Below, piece after piece: positions 34,088-43,425 of a stretch of 64,000 nucleotides of DNA. The stretch's first letter is position 1. Each line of letters opens with the position of its first letter. The DNA is taken from the NCBI GenBank assembly GCA_902780785.1, contig CACZGS010000003.1, positions 214,351 through 278,350 of the forward strand, in the 5' to 3' direction. The stretch is from Oscillospiraceae bacterium (lineage in GTDB: Bacteria > Bacillota > Clostridia > Saccharofermentanales > Saccharofermentanaceae). The position numbers and the translations under genes were made by a program. Under the pieces are notes generated by a model. The model was not told where the DNA came from. It worked only from the letters and a program-made list of their open reading frames with translations, and ran no database searches.

Positions 34088-35042
34088 TCTTTTTTCCTCC
34101 CTTTTTCATTCCAACTAAGAAGCCGATTCCGGCAATTAAGAGTCCTACACCAACGATTGCAACAGGCGGTACTGATACACCTGAAGAATAAACAACGCCT
34201 GTCTCTGACATACTTGCTTCTGCAGAAGATGCGAGCATTGCGAGAACGCCTGACAAAGCGCCTGCGGATGCAATGCAAAGACCTGTCTTAACGCAAGCGT
34301 TGGATCTGAGATATCTGATGATCGCAAAGAACGCCCAGCACATTCCGACCAGAGGCATTGATACTGCAAATGCCATCGGGAAGAAATCCTTCATTCCCAC
34401 AAAGAGACCGATCGAGAACATCATGAAAGCGAATGTTGCTGTGTATGCGCCCATGATCGCAAGGCCCTTGTGATTCTTAACATAAGCATTTACAGGTCTT
34501 CTGAACGCGATAAAAGGTGCGAAGAGCATCGTAAGGCCGAACAGTGTTGACGAAGCTGCGACCAGGAACCAGCTGCCTCTTGTGTAGATGCAGATAATTC
34601 CGAGGAGAAGCAGAATGCTTCCCATAAAAGCTGTCATGGTCGTAAACATCTTATTCTCCGGAACCATGAGCGGAACAACGATAAGAGATGCCGCTACGAG
34701 GATTGATGCAAGAACGATGAAGAACCATGTAAGTCCTGCACCTGTCGCAAGGTTAACTATAAGGCATACGAGGATCGGTATCGCGAAGATCAATGCGATG
34801 ATGCTTCCTGCAAATGCGCTCTTTCTCTTGAAGAATTTGGCCTGGGAATTAATTACCTCGTCCTTTTCCTTAACGATCTGCTCGTCTATGGTAACGTCGC
34901 TCATATCAGCGAACATCTTCTTGCATTCAGGACACTCGGCAAGATGTTCTTCAACGATCTTTTTGGTGGCTTCACTGCATATTTCGTCTTTATATAACGG
35001 AAGAAGATCCGAGATCAAATCACAATTATATTTCATATTCAT
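34074..35042 (-). CDS. Putative zinc-finger anti-sigma factor, multi-pass membrane protein
   Basis: A 322-residue protein that opens with a zf-HC2 / ZAS-like domain: 'CDLISDLLPLYKDE' and H-L-A-E-C-P-E-C at ~33-40, the His-x3-Cys-x2-Cys pattern of anti-sigma factors. About eight membrane segments follow (~75-310). It should hold the ECF sigma factor at the membrane until a signal arrives. The start overlaps the end of the sigma gene by 17 bases, so the two are translationally coupled. There are no visible regulated-proteolysis sites. Confidence 0.85.
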   Translation of the reverse strand: MNMKYNCDLISDLLPLYKDEICSEATKKIVEEHLAECPECKKMFADMSDVTIDEQIVKEKDEVINSQAKFFKRKSAFAGSIIALIFAIPILVCLIVNLATGAGLTWFFIVLASILVAASLIVVPLMVPENKMFTTMTAFMGSILLLLGIICIYTRGSWFLVAASSTLFGLTMLFAPFIAFRRPVNAYVKNHKGLAIMGAYTATFAFMMFSIGLFVGMKDFFPMAFAVSMPLVGMCWAFFAIIRYLRSNACVKTGLCIASAGALSGVLAMLASSAEASMSETGVVYSSGVSVPPVAIVGVGLLIAGIGFLVGMKKGGKKNENK

Positions 35043-35520
35043 CCATCCTTTCCTTAATCTTTAATCTGGCTCTGTGATACGTGACCCGGGCCCAGGTCTC
35101 GGTCTTTCCGAAGATTGAACCGATCTCAGCGAATGACAGCTCACCGAATACCCTCAGCTGGAAGACTTCTTTGTACGGTTCCTCCAGCCGGTGGAGTATC
35201 GTGTGGATCCTTAGTGATGTTTCCCTGTCGGAGAGCTTTTCTTCAATTCCCTTATTCTCATCAGCAAGCTCTTCAGGGATCTCATCCTCCTGGTTCGCGT
35301 AATGCCTCTTGGAGTCGATGAAGATATTCTTCGCTATCGCGCACAGCCACGTGTAACTGTCGCTGTCTCCCCTGAAGCTCTTATCAGTCGATATCGCCCT
35401 GAAAAAGGTCTCCTGGGTTATCTCCTCGGCATCGTTGCGATCCTTGGAAAGCGTCATTACGTAGGAGAAAACCTTCATGTAAAAGGCTTCATATAGCTTT
35501 TCTGCGGTTTTCTTATCCAC
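35026..35520 (-). CDS. ECF-type RNA polymerase sigma factor
   Basis: A 164-residue sigma-70 family protein with only regions 2 and 4. Region 2 includes 'DRNDAEEITQETFFRA' and 'SYTWLCAIAKNIFID' (~27-70). Region 4 carries 'LEEPYKEVFQLRVFGELSFAEIG' and 'ARVTYHRARLKIKE' (~112-157). The start is GTG 35520, with AAAGG ten bases before it. It is followed by the anti-sigma and DUF4097 genes. A typical ECF promoter lies 36-64 bases upstream, so it most likely drives its own operon. Confidence 0.94.
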   Translation of the reverse strand: MDKKTAEKLYEAFYMKVFSYVMTLSKDRNDAEEITQETFFRAISTDKSFRGDSDSYTWLCAIAKNIFIDSKRHYANQEDEIPEELADENKGIEEKLSDRETSLRIHTILHRLEEPYKEVFQLRVFGELSFAEIGSIFGKTETWARVTYHRARLKIKERMDEYEI

Positions 35521-35555
35521 GTATCAAACAACCTTTCTTTTTGTGATCTCACCTG

Positions 35556-35584
35556 TTAGACGTAAGAATCGCAAATTCGTTACA
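35556..35584 (-). promoter_or_regulatory. Autoregulatory ECF-type promoter
   Basis: Minus strand: -35 TGTAAC (35579-35584), 16-base spacer, -10 CGTCTAA (35556-35562). This is the AAC / CGTC pattern of ECF sigma promoters. A 16-base perfect palindrome of A/T-rich sequence (35591-35606) lies directly upstream. Confidence 0.65.
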
Positions 35585-35652
35585 AGAAAATTGAAAAATT
35601 TTTCAAATATTTTTCGAAGGCCTCGAAAGCCTTGATCTTATTGGGTTTTCGC

Positions 35653-36501
35653 TTATTTAATTCCGACGGTTACCCTCTGGTTTCCGCCATAATCCCTTAT
35701 CGTCATGCAGTTTTTGAGCCCCCCCTGCTCGAAAATTCTCCTTACAGAGTCTCCCTGTTCATAGCCGTGCTCGACGATCAGGGCGCCGCCGTCCTTAAGA
35801 AGCGCCTTAGCTATATTAAGGATAGGGCCGTAAAAATCAAGACCCGTGTCACCTGCCCTCAAGGCGAGGTCAGGTTCGTGATCTTTTACTGCGCTGTCTA
35901 ATTCATCCATCTCCTTATTGGTTATGTAAGGAGGGTTGGATACGATGAAGTCGAGTGCCCCCAGCTCCGGGACAGAGCCCAGAACATCGTGCTTTATTAC
36001 CTTTAAGGTCTCAGGCCTTACCGCCTGCGACTGTACATTTTCCGTGGAAATACCTATGGCGGTATCGCTGATATCGATAAGATATCCTGTTACATTGCCG
36101 CCTGATCTTACGATCTCATTAGCGACGGAGATGCCTATACAGCCGGTGCCGGTGCAAAGGTCAGCAAACCTTATGTCCGACAGGTCTTTGCCGTATTCAG
36201 GCACATTGAGGACGTCACCTGTCGCCATCTTATTGATCCCGAGGAACTTTGCTGCGGACTCAACGACTATCTCCGTGTCGGCTCTGGGGATAAGAACGCC
36301 CGGGGCTACCTTATAGCATTCCTTATAGAAATGGCGGTATCCCAAAATATAAGCAAGAGGCTCGCCATCAGCGCGCCTCTTAACAGCTTCTTCTAAAGCA
36401 TTACCTTCGAATTCTTCCTCAAGGATCTTAAGGTCCAGCAAGGCTTCCTCGTCGCCTGACCCCTTAAGGAGCTCTAAAAACTGATCTTTACCAGTTGTCA
36501 T
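35653..36501 (-). CDS. prmC: Peptide chain release factor N(5)-glutamine methyltransferase
   Basis: Methylates the Gln of the GGQ motif in RF1/RF2 with S-adenosylmethionine. SAM motif I is 'ADLCTGTGCIG' (~113-123), and the catalytic NPPY is at 189-192. I place the start at ATG 36501 (282 residues), which has GGAG and AAGGA before it and overlaps the DUF1385 stop by 14 bases; an upstream in-frame start at 36540 would overlap more and lacks support. It stands in the common Firmicute order rho-rpmE-DUF1385-prmC; prfA, often next, is absent here. Confidence 0.94.
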   Translation of the reverse strand: MTTGKDQFLELLKGSGDEEALLDLKILEEEFEGNALEEAVKRRADGEPLAYILGYRHFYKECYKVAPGVLIPRADTEIVVESAAKFLGINKMATGDVLNVPEYGKDLSDIRFADLCTGTGCIGISVANEIVRSGGNVTGYLIDISDTAIGISTENVQSQAVRPETLKVIKHDVLGSVPELGALDFIVSNPPYITNKEMDELDSAVKDHEPDLALRAGDTGLDFYGPILNIAKALLKDGGALIVEHGYEQGDSVRRIFEQGGLKNCMTIRDYGGNQRVTVGIK

Positions 36502-37630
36502 CGTCCTTGTTCTCCGGAATAACAGCCTGCATTGAAGCAATGGCTACCTCAACGATCGGTCCGTCAGGCTCTTCCGTGGTGAACTTCTGGAGCCAGAGAC
36601 CGGGCTTTGACATAAGCTTGCAAAGCCAGTTCCTGTCGTGGCGGCCGACAAATCTTAAGATCTCATATGAGATCGAGCAGATAATCGGGATCGCAACAAG
36701 CCTGATCGCAACGTTTACCCAGGCAGGCTGAGCGCCTGTAAAGATACCGATGACCGTATAGATAATGATGGATATTGCCAGAACGTTGAACATAAAGGAT
36801 GTTCCGCAGCGGGGATGGAATCTTGTCTGCTTCAGGACGTTCTCCACCGTAAGCGGGAGGCCTGCTTCATAGCAAGCGATCGTCTTATGCTCAGCGCCGT
36901 GATAACGCCATACTCTCTTAATATCCTTAAGCTTGGATGCAAATACCAGATACAGAAGGAATATGATGAGTCTCAAAAGACCCTCTACAACGCTCGTAAG
37001 TGCATTGAACCATGTAAGTTCTCTCAGATGCTCGGGAACAAACTTCAGGGCGATCTCGACGAGAAGCCTCGGAGCCAGGATGAAAAGGCCTACAGACATA
37101 AGGATTCCGACGATAGCGGAGATCGTCATCATGACATTGAAGTGCCTTTCTGCAAACTCATCAAGGCGTGACTTCTTAACGTTTTCCTTATTCTTCTCTG
37201 GCTTTCCTTCCTCGGATATATCGGCTGCTTTCATGAGCGCGCCGGTACCCGTAACGAGCATCTTATAGAATCTGATACAGCCTCTGATGAAAGGAACCTT
37301 ATCGAAGTAAGAAGTCTTCTCGCTCTGCTTGATCTCTTCGACGTAGATCGTGCCGTCGCCCTTTCTTACTGCCATTGCAGTCCTGGAAGGTCCGACCATC
37401 ATGACTCCTTCGATAAGGGCCTGGCCGCCGATAGTGGTCTTCTTGACCGGAACGGGGCAGGACTTCTTGCCCTTCTTCTTTTTCGAAGCCTTGGCAGGCG
37501 CGGGTGCAGGTGCGGGAGCGGGCTGCTCTTCAACGATCGCGCTCTCCTGGGCCTTAGCCACGGTCTCTATCGCTGTTTCCTCTATCATGTCCGGATCGAC
37601 CGGAACCATATTGCCTTTGTTCTCTGACAT
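36488..37630 (-). CDS. DUF1385 (YqhQ-like) membrane protein
   Basis: A 380-residue protein of the DUF1385 family: 'GGQALIEGVMMVGPSRTAMAVR' near 67-88 and 'YHGAEHKTIACYE' in the middle are its hallmarks. The first ~60 residues are Ala/Pro/Lys-rich and disordered. About four or five hydrophobic segments follow from ~170. The family is conserved beside rpmE and prmC in Clostridia, but no function is established. GGGGGAAG precedes ATG 37630. Confidence 0.9.
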   Translation of the reverse strand: MSENKGNMVPVDPDMIEETAIETVAKAQESAIVEEQPAPAPAPAPAKASKKKKGKKSCPVPVKKTTIGGQALIEGVMMVGPSRTAMAVRKGDGTIYVEEIKQSEKTSYFDKVPFIRGCIRFYKMLVTGTGALMKAADISEEGKPEKNKENVKKSRLDEFAERHFNVMMTISAIVGILMSVGLFILAPRLLVEIALKFVPEHLRELTWFNALTSVVEGLLRLIIFLLYLVFASKLKDIKRVWRYHGAEHKTIACYEAGLPLTVENVLKQTRFHPRCGTSFMFNVLAISIIIYTVIGIFTGAQPAWVNVAIRLVAIPIICSISYEILRFVGRHDRNWLCKLMSKPGLWLQKFTTEEPDGPIVEVAIASMQAVIPENKDDDNW

Positions 37631-37740
37631 ATTCTTCCCCCAAATCTAGGCATAATTGTACATTCTGTTTGGATTATAACAAATAAAAAGAAAAGTGATG
37701 TTACAGACTAAAGGCAAAATCGCGGTGTATAAGGATTTCC

Positions 37741-37773
37741 AAAACAAAAAAGGTTGTCTGCGATAGACAACCT
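37741..37773 (-). terminator. Terminator after rpmE
   Basis: A perfect 9-bp stem AGGTTGTCT/AGACAACCT (37751-37759, 37765-37773), loop GCGAT, followed on the minus strand by six T and GTTTT. Confidence 0.88.
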
Positions 37774-37798
37774 CTTGTTAGCTTTTGTTGAATGAGAA

Positions 37799-37999
37799 TT
37801 AAGCCTTTTCCATTCTCTTCTTGAACTTATCAACACGTCCGCCTGTATCAACGAGCTTCTGCTTGCCTGTATAGAACGGATGGCAGTTGGAGCAGATATC
37901 AACTCTCAGATCGCTCTTTGTGGAAAGAGTCTCGAATGTGTTGCCGCATGCGCACTTAACTGTGACAAGATGCGTCTTAGGATGAATTCCTTCTTTCAT
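37799..37999 (-). CDS. rpmE: Ribosomal protein L31, zinc-binding form
   Basis: A 66-residue 50S protein starting [11 protein letters not shown]-x-C and C-x-x-C pairs ('VKCACGNTF', '[12 protein letters not shown]') give the zinc-binding C+ type. ATG 37999 is preferred over an upstream GTG (38011) because family members begin MKxGIHP and because the GTG has no room for a ribosome site. It has its own promoter at the end of rho and a terminator behind it. Confidence 0.95.
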   Translation of the reverse strand: MKEGIHPKTHLVTVKCACGNTFETLSTKSDLRVDICSNCHPFYTGKQKLVDTGGRVDKFKKRMEKA

Positions 38000-38084
38000 T
38001 TTACCTTTCACCTCTCAATCAAAGATATGACGCGTAACCAGATTCTCACGTATGTCATACCGGATTCTTCGTGTTAGCCTTGCT

Positions 38085-38113
38085 ATATTACTTGAATAGT
38101 TACAGGTTGTCAA
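38085..38113 (-). promoter_or_regulatory. Strong promoter of rpmE overlapping the rho stop codon
   Basis: Minus strand: -35 TTGACA (38108-38113), 17-base spacer, -10 TAATAT (38085-38090). The first bases of the -35 are part of the rho TGA stop (38110-38112). Confidence 0.75.
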
Positions 38114-40140
38114 TCGGTTGCAAAAGATTTCTTTACGGAAAGGACGAAAGACTTGTTGCTCGTGGTCTTCTCCATAAAGCTGATGACAGCATTGGTAGCC
38201 GTGATCGTGTCTGCTTCTGCGATCCTTCTTCTGATGAGCCATACGGCGTCGAGTTCCTCGGGTGTAAGCAGGAGGTCTTCTCTTCTCGTACCGGACTTGT
38301 CGACTGCGATAGCCGGGAAAACTCTTCTGTCGGCGAGCTTTCTGTCCAGAGTGACTTCCATGTTGCCTGTTCCCTTGAATTCCTCGAAAATAACTTCGTC
38401 CATTCTGGAACCCGTCTCGATCAAAGCTGTTGCAAGGATCGTGAGGGATCCGCCGTGCTCGATGTTACGTGCGGCACCGAAGAATCTCTTAGGTCCGTAG
38501 AGTGATCCCGGATCGAGACCGCCTGACAAGGTTCTTCCCGTAGGATTGATCGTAAGGTTGTAAGCTCTTGCAAGTCTTGTCATGGAATCCAGAAGGATTA
38601 CAACGTCCTTGCCGAGCTCAACGAGTCTCATTGCTCTCTCGAGAACGAGCTCCGTTACTCTTACGTGGTTCTCAGGGCGCTTATCGAATGTGGAGTAAAC
38701 GACTTCGCCTGAAATATTTCTCTGCATGTCCGTAACTTCCTCAGGACGCTCGTCGATGAGGAGCACGATAAGTACGCAGTCAGGATTGTTAGCTGTGATT
38801 GAATTTGCGACCTTCTGAAGGAGGATCGTCTTACCTGCCTTCGGAGGGGATACGATCATACCTCTCTGGCCCTTACCGATAGGCGAGAAAAGGTCGATGA
38901 TCCTTGTGGAAATGTCTTCCTTCTCAGTCTCAAGGTCAAGTCTCTCATCAGGATAGATGGCCGTAAGGCTCTCGAACTTGGGACGTCTTCTGATGTTGTC
39001 ATATTCATTCTCGATTACGGGAATGCCGTTAACTTCTGTTATGCGCTTTAACGGGGCATATCTGTCCTTGCCGCGCTTCGGGATCGCAAAGCCCTTGATA
39101 TAGTCGCCTCTGCGAAGTCCCATTCTCTTTATCATCTGGCCCGGAACATAAGCGTCGTCTTCGCCGGGGAGATAATTATTTCTGTGAACGAATCCGCAGA
39201 AATCATTCTTGTTGCCTTCGTTGTTGTTGATGGCGAGAACGCCTTCGATCTCGATCTCAACGGGAAGTTCGGGCTCGGGTTTCTCCTCTTCACCCTCGGC
39301 TGCGGGTGCTTCAACAATAGTCTCCACTGTCTTTGTATCCTGGCCGGGACCGAAAGTGATCTTTCTTCTCTTGGATCTGCCGTGCTTGCCCTGACCCTGT
39401 ACCTGAGCCTGCTCAGGCTTCTTCTCTTCAGCCTTTGCTTCTGCAGGTGCATCAGCTGCGGGAACTTCTGCAACAGGTGCTGCAGGCGCCTCAGCTGCGG
39501 GTGCTTCTGCCTCAGCGGCAGCTGCTGCCAATGCTTCTACGGGTGTGGGCTCTTCAGCAGGAACTTCATCCTTCTTCTTGGAAGTTCTGGTCTTCTTTGT
39601 CTTAGCTGCAGTCTTCTTCTCAGCCTTCTTGGGCTCTTCAGCAGGAGCTTCTGCTGCAACTGCCTCAGCGGGAGCTGCTTCTTCAGTTGCTTCCTCTGTC
39701 TTTGCTGCCTTCTTGGAAGTGCGCTTGGCAGGCTTCTTCTCAGCCTTTGCCTTCTTCTCTTCCTTGGGCTCTGCTGCAGCTTCTTCAGTTACTTTCTTAG
39801 CCACTTTTTTCTCCTTCTTCTCTGCCTTGATCATGGCATCAGCCAATTCGTTTGTCTCGAACCTTGCGGTCCTGCCGACATCTACGATCAGCTCATCAAG
39901 AGATTTCTGATTCTCAGTGCTCTTAAGGGGTTCGGGAATGGAGACCGGTTTTACGGGTACGGGATCTTCGGAAAGATCTACGGCTGTAATGTCACCGATA
40001 TCCTTTGCACCTGTGATCGCCATGAGAAGTTCATCTCTTGTCTTTGATTCGGCTTCTTCCGGAGTGAAGTCTCCGAAAGCGACAGCTATCTGTCTTAAGT
40101 CAGAATCCGTCTTGGAATTCAAATTGTCAAAATCGTCCAT
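38110..40140 (-). CDS. rho: Transcription termination factor Rho with long disordered insert
   Basis: A 676-residue hexameric RNA helicase. The N-terminal Rho-N helices (1-~45) are followed by a ~200-residue stretch (about 95-295) of Ala, Glu, Lys and Pro, then by the RNA-binding cold-shock-like fold ('[18 protein letters not shown]'), the ATPase core with Walker A PPKAGKT (432-438), '[13 protein letters not shown]' and the Q/R loops ('[20 protein letters not shown]'). Escherichia coli Rho is ~420 residues; the excess is the insert. rpmE follows. The ATG at 40140 has only a weak ribosome site. Confidence 0.96.
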   Translation of the reverse strand: MDDFDNLNSKTDSDLRQIAVAFGDFTPEEAESKTRDELLMAITGAKDIGDITAVDLSEDPVPVKPVSIPEPLKSTENQKSLDELIVDVGRTARFETNELADAMIKAEKKEKKVAKKVTEEAAAEPKEEKKAKAEKKPAKRTSKKAAKTEEATEEAAPAEAVAAEAPAEEPKKAEKKTAAKTKKTRTSKKKDEVPAEEPTPVEALAAAAAEAEAPAAEAPAAPVAEVPAADAPAEAKAEEKKPEQAQVQGQGKHGRSKRRKITFGPGQDTKTVETIVEAPAAEGEEEKPEPELPVEIEIEGVLAINNNEGNKNDFCGFVHRNNYLPGEDDAYVPGQMIKRMGLRRGDYIKGFAIPKRGKDRYAPLKRITEVNGIPVIENEYDNIRRRPKFESLTAIYPDERLDLETEKEDISTRIIDLFSPIGKGQRGMIVSPPKAGKTILLQKVANSITANNPDCVLIVLLIDERPEEVTDMQRNISGEVVYSTFDKRPENHVRVTELVLERAMRLVELGKDVVILLDSMTRLARAYNLTINPTGRTLSGGLDPGSLYGPKRFFGAARNIEHGGSLTILATALIETGSRMDEVIFEEFKGTGNMEVTLDRKLADRRVFPAIAVDKSGTRREDLLLTPEELDAVWLIRRRIAEADTITATNAVISFMEKTTSNKSFVLSVKKSFATD

Positions 40141-40255
40141 AAACGCCTTTCGAAAAAATAAATTGTCGCAAATTTCCTATTATGCCTATACGCAATACTG
40201 CTTAAAATGGGATATCAAACTTCAAACGTAAAAGGAAAATATCGAAATATAAAGA

Positions 40256-40286
40256 ATGCGCGCCGGGGACTTCACCCGACGCGCAT
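40256..40286 (-). terminator. Terminator after mreB
   Basis: A GC-rich hairpin (arms ATGCGCGCCGGGG and CCCGACGCGCAT, one bulge) followed on the minus strand by TTCTTTATATTT. Confidence 0.75.
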
Positions 40287-40326
40287 AATATAACATTTGT
40301 TATAGTTTCAGTCAATCAATTAGGTT

Positions 40327-41337
40327 TTAGTTATCAGAAAGTGCCGCAAATTTATCCATCATGTCGAGCGCCTTACCTGTACCGATAACTACGCAGGAGA
40401 CAGGGTCCTGAGCGAGGTATACGTCGATACCGATCCTGTTGGAGAGCATGTGGTCAAGACCATAGAGCATTGCGCCGCCTCCTGTCATGACGATACCTCT
40501 CTGTGAGATATCAGCCATGAGTTCCGGAGGTGTTCTCTCAAGAACGTTGTGTACTGCTTCGAAGATCTGTGTGATAGGCTCTTCCAGTGCTTCGAGCATC
40601 TCTGTGGAAGATACCGTAACTGTTGAAGGAAGACCCGTGATGATGTTTCTTCCCTGAACGTCCAGTGTGAGCTCCTCGTCTCTCGGATAAGCGCAGCCGA
40701 TCTCGATCTTGAGCTTCTCTGCCGTCTTCTCACCGATGAGGATGTTATGTCTCTTACGAACGTGCTTGATGATGGCTTCGTCGAACTTATCGCCTGCAAC
40801 CTTCAAAGATGCGTCAACAACAGGCTCGCAAAGTGAGATAACGGAGATATCAGTAGTACCGCCGCCGATATCTACTACCATTGAACCACAGGCCTTAGTG
40901 ATATCGATACCTGCACCGATTGCGGCTGCGATAGGCTCTCTGATGAGGAATACGTCCTTTGCACCTGCGTGACGGCAGGCATTCTCAACTGCCTGCTGCT
41001 CAACGGGTGTGATTACCGAAGGAACGCAAACAACGATCGTGGGCTTGAAATATGTGGCACGAAGACCTGTGCAGACACGGCCGATAAATGCCTTGAGCAT
41101 GACTTCAGTAGCTCTGAAGTCAGAGATAACGCCTTCACGAAGAGGGCGGATAGCCTCAACGATACCCGGAGTACGACCGAGCATAAGGGAAGCTGATTCA
41201 CCGACTGCCAGGACCTTACCGGTCTTGCTGTTTACAGCAACAACAGAAGGTTCCTTAAGAACGATACCCTTACCTCTGATGTAAACAAGAACACTGCTGG
41301 TGCCGAGATCGACACCGATTTCCATGCCTAAACCCAT
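40327..41337 (-). CDS. mreB: Rod shape-determining protein MreB/Mbl
   Basis: A 336-residue bacterial actin that positions elongation-type peptidoglycan synthesis. The phosphate loops are 'GVDLGTSSVLVY' (~8-19) and 'VVDIGGGTTDISVI' (~159-172), and the adenosine motif is 'GIVMTGGGAML' (~288-298). GAGGTG precedes the ATG at 41337. It is not accompanied by mreC/mreD, so it may be the Mbl or MreBH type paralogue. It has its own promoter and terminator. Confidence 0.94.
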   Translation of the reverse strand: MGLGMEIGVDLGTSSVLVYIRGKGIVLKEPSVVAVNSKTGKVLAVGESASLMLGRTPGIVEAIRPLREGVISDFRATEVMLKAFIGRVCTGLRATYFKPTIVVCVPSVITPVEQQAVENACRHAGAKDVFLIREPIAAAIGAGIDITKACGSMVVDIGGGTTDISVISLCEPVVDASLKVAGDKFDEAIIKHVRKRHNILIGEKTAEKLKIEIGCAYPRDEELTLDVQGRNIITGLPSTVTVSSTEMLEALEEPITQIFEAVHNVLERTPPELMADISQRGIVMTGGGAMLYGLDHMLSNRIGIDVYLAQDPVSCVVIGTGKALDMMDKFAALSDN

Positions 41338-41403
41338 TTTTTCACCTCATATATATCAGAAAACGCCATATTTTGACGTGTTAGTCCGCAAAAATTCAAT
41401 TTA

Positions 41404-41431
41404 TTATTACATCACGTATAGTAAAAATCAA
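41404..41431 (-). promoter_or_regulatory. Promoter of mreB
   Basis: Minus strand: -35 TTGATT (41426-41431), 16-base spacer, -10 TAATAA (41404-41409). Confidence 0.5.
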
Positions 41432-41491
41432 TTACGCGATGCCCTATTTTAAGTGACATTCTGATTTCAATTTGTGGCGATTTGTAGGTAA

Positions 41492-42178
41492 TTATTCATT
41501 CTTTATGATCTTTCCGTCACTGAGTTCTATCAACCTGTCAGCATATTCAGCGAATGCCGTGTTATGTGTAACGATAATGACCGTCTTCCCTGCTTTGTTC
41601 AGCTCACGGAACAGTTCTAGAACTTCCTCACCGGTCTTTACATCAAGTGCGCCGGTCGGTTCGTCGGCCAGAATTACTTCAGGATCGTTAACCATAGCTC
41701 TGGCTATAGCACAGCGCTGCTTTTCTCCACCGGACAGATTTCCGGCTCTTTTCCGAAGCAGCCCGTCGATCCCAACAAGCTTTGTACATTCTTTTATCCT
41801 GTTTTTTTGTTCTTTATTGTTCAGTTTGCTCTTAGCAATGATCAAAGCAAGCTCAATATTCTGATAAACAGTATATTGCGGGATCAAGCTGTAGCTCTGG
41901 AATACATAGCCGAACTTCCTTGCCCTCAACAAGGCTTTCTCAGAATCTTTAAGGCTTTTATAGTTCTTATCCTCGAAATAAACATCGCCGGAAGTCAGAT
42001 CAAATTGGGCACCGATAACATTTAGGAGCGTGCTCTTACCGGAACCGGATCTGCCAAGAATTACTGTAAACTCACCTTTACCTATTTCCAACTCATCTAT
42101 ATCTAAAGCTCGTATTTTCTTATCCTTGCCGTCATTAAACTCTTTAACGGCATTCTTAAGCCTGATTATTCCGCCCAT
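41492..42178 (-). CDS. ABC transporter ATP-binding protein (LolD/MacB type)
   Basis: A 228-residue ATPase with Walker A GRSGSGKST (42-50), signature LSGGE (148-152), Walker B 'ILADEPT' with catalytic E173, and 'VTHN' switch His. The subtype is that of MacB/LolD/FtsE-like exporters, which pair with FtsX-type permeases. Two such permeases lie directly upstream (two bases and an overlap). The region is AT-richer than its surroundings. Likely substrates are antimicrobial peptides or lipid-linked molecules; none can be read from the sequence. Confidence 0.93.
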   Translation of the reverse strand: MGGIIRLKNAVKEFNDGKDKKIRALDIDELEIGKGEFTVILGRSGSGKSTLLNVIGAQFDLTSGDVYFEDKNYKSLKDSEKALLRARKFGYVFQSYSLIPQYTVYQNIELALIIAKSKLNNKEQKNRIKECTKLVGIDGLLRKRAGNLSGGEKQRCAIARAMVNDPEVILADEPTGALDVKTGEEVLELFRELNKAGKTVIIVTHNTAFAEYADRLIELSDGKIIKNE

Positions 42179-42180
42179 AT

Positions 42181-43425
42181 TTACTCCTCCCGTTGAAGTT
42201 CAATGCTCAACACCTTTACGATAAATGGGATATGAGCAACAAGGCATCCTGCTAAACACAAAAGAAACGCGATAATCGCATATTTGGTACTCCAATAAAA
42301 CTCGGAAACGGTGACTCCGCCAACTTTCGCATTTTGTCCATCGCAAATAACTTTGAATATTATAGTCCCCGCCAAAACTCCGGGTATAATCACCAACAGT
42401 TTGTTGAATAGAACATTCAGGACCGCAGCTTTTCTTGAAAGCCCAATCCTCATGAAAGTTATAATGTAATTGCTTATTCTGTCTAACCCCAAATATGTAT
42501 TTGCCATAATAACAACAAAGAGCAAAACAACAGAAAGCAATACCTTGTTCTTCAGTTCATCTGCCTGAGTTTTTAAACTGTATTTTTGGCCGCCGTATTC
42601 ATATGATGGATCATATTTATAGAATAGTTCAGGATCCTCACCGAGTTCTTTCATAAATTCTTTAATTCCTTCAGAAGGCAACTCAGTATTTGCCTTTATC
42701 AGAAAAATAGTTGAAGAACTCATTAATACCTCCCTATCCGTTTCTGTTAAGTATGCAATAGCCATGTGATTATCCATCTCAACTTCCAGAAGAGGATTGG
42801 GAATAATAGGGTTCTCAAAAAAGCCTATTACCTTAAGTCTGAAAGTAGGTTCTTCCTGATCTTCAAAATCATCCAATATATTCGTTGATGCAAAGAAACC
42901 ATATGTCTGGCCGCATTTAAAATCAGACTTATATAAACTCGGCAAGATTATTACATTTGTCTCACCCGGTTCAGGAAGCCTTCCCTCCGTGACAGCTAAA
43001 GGAATATCACGAAAGACAGGACCGCCATAATCATATGCCTGTAGATAAAGAGCTTTCATTGGATCTCTGCCTGAAGTGAAATATGTTATATATATGTTTC
43101 CTTCAGGAGAAGTAATTTCATCTACATCAAAGCGTTCACGGATCATAGCTTCCCGTTCTTTCATTATTTCCGAATAATCGTTGCGCCCAAAATCAGCCAT
43201 ACATGTCCCCATGTTTATATCGTATAGAGTGCTGTCATAAGAATAAATGTAGATGTTATTCAGATAATCAGGGAAATGCTTTTTCGCTTCTTTATAATTC
43301 GAGAAACCTGTAACCGCCAGAGTAGTTATAATGACCGTGACAGCACACATAGCAATAAACACTATGTTCTTAATGAAGTTATCTTTATATAGCAACAACT
43401 GAATCTTAAAATTCATTATCGACAC
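42181..43425 (-). CDS. FtsX/MacB-like ABC permease
   Basis: A 414-residue protein with one membrane segment near 18-38, a ~240-residue extracytoplasmic MacB-PCD-like domain, and three membrane segments at the C-terminus (~290-405), the FtsX topology. It starts ten bases inside the end of the other permease gene and lies two bases before the ATPase gene, so the three are one operon. The pair would form a heterodimeric exporter or mechanotransducing complex. No peptidase or lantibiotic gene is near. Confidence 0.82.
   Translation of the reverse strand: MSIMNFKIQLLLYKDNFIKNIVFIAMCAVTVIITTLAVTGFSNYKEAKKHFPDYLNNIYIYSYDSTLYDINMGTCMADFGRNDYSEIMKEREAMIRERFDVDEITSPEGNIYITYFTSGRDPMKALYLQAYDYGGPVFRDIPLAVTEGRLPEPGETNVIILPSLYKSDFKCGQTYGFFASTNILDDFEDQEEPTFRLKVIGFFENPIIPNPLLEVEMDNHMAIAYLTETDREVLMSSSTIFLIKANTELPSEGIKEFMKELGEDPELFYKYDPSYEYGGQKYSLKTQADELKNKVLLSVVLLFVVIMANTYLGLDRISNYIITFMRIGLSRKAAVLNVLFNKLLVIIPGVLAGTIIFKVICDGQNAKVGGVTVSEFYWSTKYAIIAFLLCLAGCLVAHIPFIVKVLSIELQREE

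Noticed and set aside
39184..40047. Long plus-strand frame (287 codons) opposite rho
   Set aside because: It is the antisense of the Ala/Glu/Lys-rich rho insert, full of Cys and Leu, with no ribosome site; the rho frame explains the region.
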